Shown here: in pieces, positions 43,933 to 45,943 of the stretch
How the letters are laid out: every line of letters starts with the position of its first letter
Numbering within the stretch: position 1 is the stretch's first letter
NCBI GenBank assembly: GCA_015068975.1
Contig: SVJM01000016.1
Location: 1-45,943 of the forward strand
Length of the DNA: 45,943 bases
Direction of reading: 5' to 3'
From: Oscillospiraceae bacterium
GTDB lineage: Bacteria; Bacillota; Clostridia; UMGS1810
The notes under the pieces: model-generated
What the model was told of the DNA's origin: nothing
Database searches by the model: none
Seen by the model: the letters and a program-made list of their open reading frames with translations, nothing else
Position numbers and translations under genes: made by a program

Positions 43933-43962
43933 TAGAACCTCCTGTGCTTTATGTAAATCTTA

Positions 43963-44157
43963 TTATTTTTTCAGTATAAAAAGTGCGCAAGCACCAATTA
44001 ATGCAATTATAAATCCAAATGATTTTACCTTAAGATTATCTGCTTCTGCATCTCTCTCTGTTCCCTTAAAAATAAATGAAGAAACCTTTTTTGAAAGATA
44101 GGTAACTGCAGCGCCAAAAACCAAAACAACCAGAGAAAGTATTGACAGTATATCCAT
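43963..44157 (-). CDS. Small two-segment membrane protein
   Basis: A 64-residue protein. Hydrophobic segments at about 3-20 and 44-62 flank a charged loop (KGTERDAEADNLKVKS). It starts inside the pgsA stop (TAATG), so it is translationally coupled. I do not recognise a family; the role is unknown. Confidence 0.75.
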   Translation of the reverse strand: MDILSILSLVVLVFGAAVTYLSKKVSSFIFKGTERDAEADNLKVKSFGFIIALIGACALFILKK

Positions 44158-44684
44158 TATACATGGTCCTTTCTTCCGTAATTTTTTATGTAATGATGCA
44201 CATATGAAAGGAATGCGAGAAGCATTACTCCGATTACTACAAACAACAGTTCATAAGTGTACCATTTAAAAAGAGCACAGTCTACTATGTAGAAGGTAAG
44301 AAGGAATGTTGCCGCCTTGCCAAATTTATTGGCAGGAATGACAATCTTCCCCTTCTTATATATGAATGCACCGCATATCATCATAGTTAGCTCCTTAATA
44401 AGGATAAAGCCAAGAAGCCAGGGACTGATCTTGCCCTTTGCCACAAGACAGCTTACTACAGTAATCATTGTACATTTGTCTGCTATAGGATCCATCATCT
44501 TGCCAAGTTCTGTGATCATATTGAATCTTCTGGCAATGAATCCATCCAGTGCATCCAGAAACATAGCAACTATAAATATTGAAATTGCAATCTCATTTGC
44601 ATTTGCCGCAGAGCTGAAATTAACGGCAATATACAAAGGTATCAGCAGAAATCTTATAAGTGTGATTATATTTGGTATAGTCAC
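44157..44684 (-). CDS. pgsA: CDP-diacylglycerol--glycerol-3-phosphate 3-phosphatidyltransferase
   Basis: A 175-residue integral membrane enzyme. It commits lipids to phosphatidylglycerol synthesis. The CDP-alcohol motif DALDGFIAR...GKMMDPIADK is intact with both Asp pairs. Four or more membrane segments are visible. The start is GTG after GGGAGGAG. It lies 25 bases after pfkA. Confidence 0.94.
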   Translation of the reverse strand: MTIPNIITLIRFLLIPLYIAVNFSSAANANEIAISIFIVAMFLDALDGFIARRFNMITELGKMMDPIADKCTMITVVSCLVAKGKISPWLLGFILIKELTMMICGAFIYKKGKIVIPANKFGKAATFLLTFYIVDCALFKWYTYELLFVVIGVMLLAFLSYVHHYIKNYGRKDHV

Positions 44685-44709
44685 CGCAATCTCCTCCCTT
44701 TCTGAAAAA

Positions 44710-45678
44710 TCAAATAGATAATGTTCTTATAAGTTCGAGAATATCCTCGTCTACGCCCTTTTTCATATCAAGAGCTTCATTTATTTCATAGTCAACAATT
44801 TTTGAATCCTTCATAGCTACAACCCTGTTATAGCTTCCTGCTTCAAGAAGCTTCACAGCATGATATCCCATCTGTGATGCGATAACACGATCTCTTGTTG
44901 TAGGGCTTCCGCCTCTCTGGATATAACCAAGAATTGAAGCTCTTGACTCGACACCGGTTGCTTCTTCTATATCTTTGCACAATGCCTGACCTCCGCCTAC
45001 ACCTTCGGAAAGGATAATGATATAGTGCTTTTTGCCTCTGTTTCTGCCTGATATGATTGTACGCTTAATATCGTCCATATCATAAGGCATTTCAGGAATG
45101 ATAACTGTCTCAGCGCCATTTGCCAATCCAAGATTCAAAGCAATATGTCCGGCATTTCTGCCCATTACTTCTACTACTGAGCATCTTTCGTGGCTACTTG
45201 CAGTGTCTCTTATCTTGTCGATAGCTTCCATTGCGGTATTCATCGCAGTATCAAATCCTATTGTATATTCAGAACATCCGATATCATTATCTATTGTACC
45301 GGGGATACCTATTACAGGAAATCCCTTGTTTGCAATATCTCTTGCACCCTTCAGGGATCCGTCACCGCCAATAACAACAAGAGCATCTATACCAAAAATC
45401 TTCAGAATCTCAACGGCTTTTGTGACACCTTCATCTGTAGCAAAGCTTTTGCTTCGTGCAGTCTGCAAAAATGTGCCGCCTCTCTGAAGAGTGTCCGACA
45501 CCATTCTGGAAGTAAGCTCTTCTATTTCTCCTTTTAATAAACCATGATATCCTCTCTTAATACCCATTACCTTATATCCGAGATTAAGAGCTGTTCTTGC
45601 AACTGATCTTATTGCAGCATTCATACCGGGAGCATCGCCGCCGCTTGTAAGAATACCTATTGTCTTTGTTTCACTCAT
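44710..45678 (-). CDS. pfkA: ATP-dependent 6-phosphofructokinase
   Basis: A 322-residue enzyme that makes fructose 1,6-bisphosphate from ATP and fructose 6-phosphate. Motifs are TSGGDAPGMNA near the N-terminus, GGDGSLKGA (ATP type), PGTIDND with the catalytic Asp, and MGRNAGHIA. It is the normal bacterial short form, unlike the 552-residue pfp. AGGAGG precedes the start. It leads an operon with pgsA. Confidence 0.97.
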   Translation of the reverse strand: MSETKTIGILTSGGDAPGMNAAIRSVARTALNLGYKVMGIKRGYHGLLKGEIEELTSRMVSDTLQRGGTFLQTARSKSFATDEGVTKAVEILKIFGIDALVVIGGDGSLKGARDIANKGFPVIGIPGTIDNDIGCSEYTIGFDTAMNTAMEAIDKIRDTASSHERCSVVEVMGRNAGHIALNLGLANGAETVIIPEMPYDMDDIKRTIISGRNRGKKHYIIILSEGVGGGQALCKDIEEATGVESRASILGYIQRGGSPTTRDRVIASQMGYHAVKLLEAGSYNRVVAMKDSKIVDYEINEALDMKKGVDEDILELIRTLSI

Positions 45679-45758
45679 AGAAAGTCCTCCTAAACTGAAA
45701 TAATAACTTAAGTTGTATATAAATATAATTTCCTATTCTACAAAAAAACATTATTTTT

Positions 45759-45787
45759 ATTGTACTATATTCTTAAGGAAAAATCAA
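45759..45787 (-). promoter_or_regulatory. Sigma-A-like promoter of pfkA
   Basis: Minus strand TTGATT (45782-45787), 17-bp spacer, TACAAT (45759-45764), 81 bases before pfkA. Confidence 0.65.
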
Positions 45788-45856
45788 CCTTTTTTATTTA
45801 ATAATTACACTATCAGTGTAGGTTTACAATTGATATGTTACACTTTTAAAAAATAA

Positions 45857-45931
45857 ATAGCGAATAGAAACTTTTTGTGTTAAAGTTTAAGTACCACCAA
45901 AAACCACACAGAAAGGAAATCTATTCGCTAT
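45857..45931 (+). promoter_or_regulatory. Inverted repeat that encloses the start codon of the last gene
   Basis: ATAGCGAATAG (45857-45867) pairs with CTATTCGCTAT (45921-45931), an 11-bp stem. The start codon (45930) lies at the edge of the right arm and the RBS AAAGGAAA lies in the loop near it. Such a fold can limit translation. Confidence 0.6.
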
Positions 45932-45943
45932 GAATACAATAAC
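45930..45943 (+). CDS. First codons of a gene cut by the window end, possibly a transposase
   Basis: ATG AAT ACA ATA AC begins after AGAAAGGAAA. Only four codons are present. The upstream 5' region with an inverted repeat around the start is a plan often seen at insertion-sequence ends; the product cannot be named. Confidence 0.35.

Noticed and set aside
43933-43962. A T-box leader for valS
   Set aside because: Only 30 bases separate valS from the preceding gene.

Overview
The window looks like chromosomal DNA from a low-GC, endospore-forming member of the Clostridia. It carries a complete spoIIAA-spoIIAB-sigF operon, a cotJABC spore-coat operon and a ytxC-like gene. Shine-Dalgarno sites are strong (AGGAGG type), promoters are sigma-A-like, and most terminators are a hairpin plus T-run. 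Secreted glycan-active proteins, stalk domains (copper-amine-oxidase-N-like), a PPi-dependent and an ATP-dependent phosphofructokinase, and a KDPG aldolase suggest an anaerobic degrader of plant or host glycans. The species cannot be fixed from the sequence alone.

Layout. 1-4.4 kb: glycan genes (3' part of a sialate O-acetylesterase-like gene, a DUF4838 protein, a compact GH78-like rhodanosidase-type enzyme with a HAD phosphatase). 4.5-5.7 kb: cotJABC. 5.7-7.3 kb: a GNAT acetyltransferase with two lipoproteins, one carrying rhodanese. 7.6-10.1 kb: PPi-phosphofructokinase and a CPBP membrane protease. 10.1-13.1 kb: an HtrA-like protease fused to a stalk domain, and a stalk-domain lipoprotein. 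13.6-22.8 kb: an alpha-galactosidase-like enzyme, KDPG aldolase, and two large secreted proteins that share a DUF4886 (SGNH hydrolase) domain. 23.2-28.9 kb: pyrimidine operon, transcribed pyrC-K-D-F-E-B-I from one near-perfect sigma-A promoter. 28.9-29.5 kb: a four-helix-bundle (S23/IVP) gene with a hairpin array. 29.5-33.4 kb: trkA-trkH potassium uptake plus a stalk protein. 33.5-36.8 kb: GME-fold-like protein, YtxC, radical SAM protein. 36.8-37.6 kb: DUF559 endonuclease gene enclosed by palindromic repeats. 37.7-39.9 kb: a small unknown gene, a long hairpin, and the spoIIA operon. 40-45.7 kb: folC, valS, a small membrane protein, pgsA, pfkA. The right edge holds the first codons of a gene that looks like the start of an insertion sequence.

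The most unusual content is a family of three intergenic hairpin arrays (7.35-7.57, 13.19-13.42 and 29.31-29.51 kb). Each has exactly four copies of a 7-nt linker in its left half and four reverse-complement copies in its right half. Short hairpins lie between them and a larger terminal hairpin is followed by TTATA. The linker differs between arrays (ATGAATT, TCGATAT, GCGATAT) but stays complementary within each, so the arrays should fold into a ladder of four-way junctions. One array abuts the S23-like four-helix-bundle gene, and its end has become the 3' end of a neighbouring coding sequence. Together with the repeat-enclosed DUF559 gene, this gives two apparent small-protein/palindrome element systems in one window.
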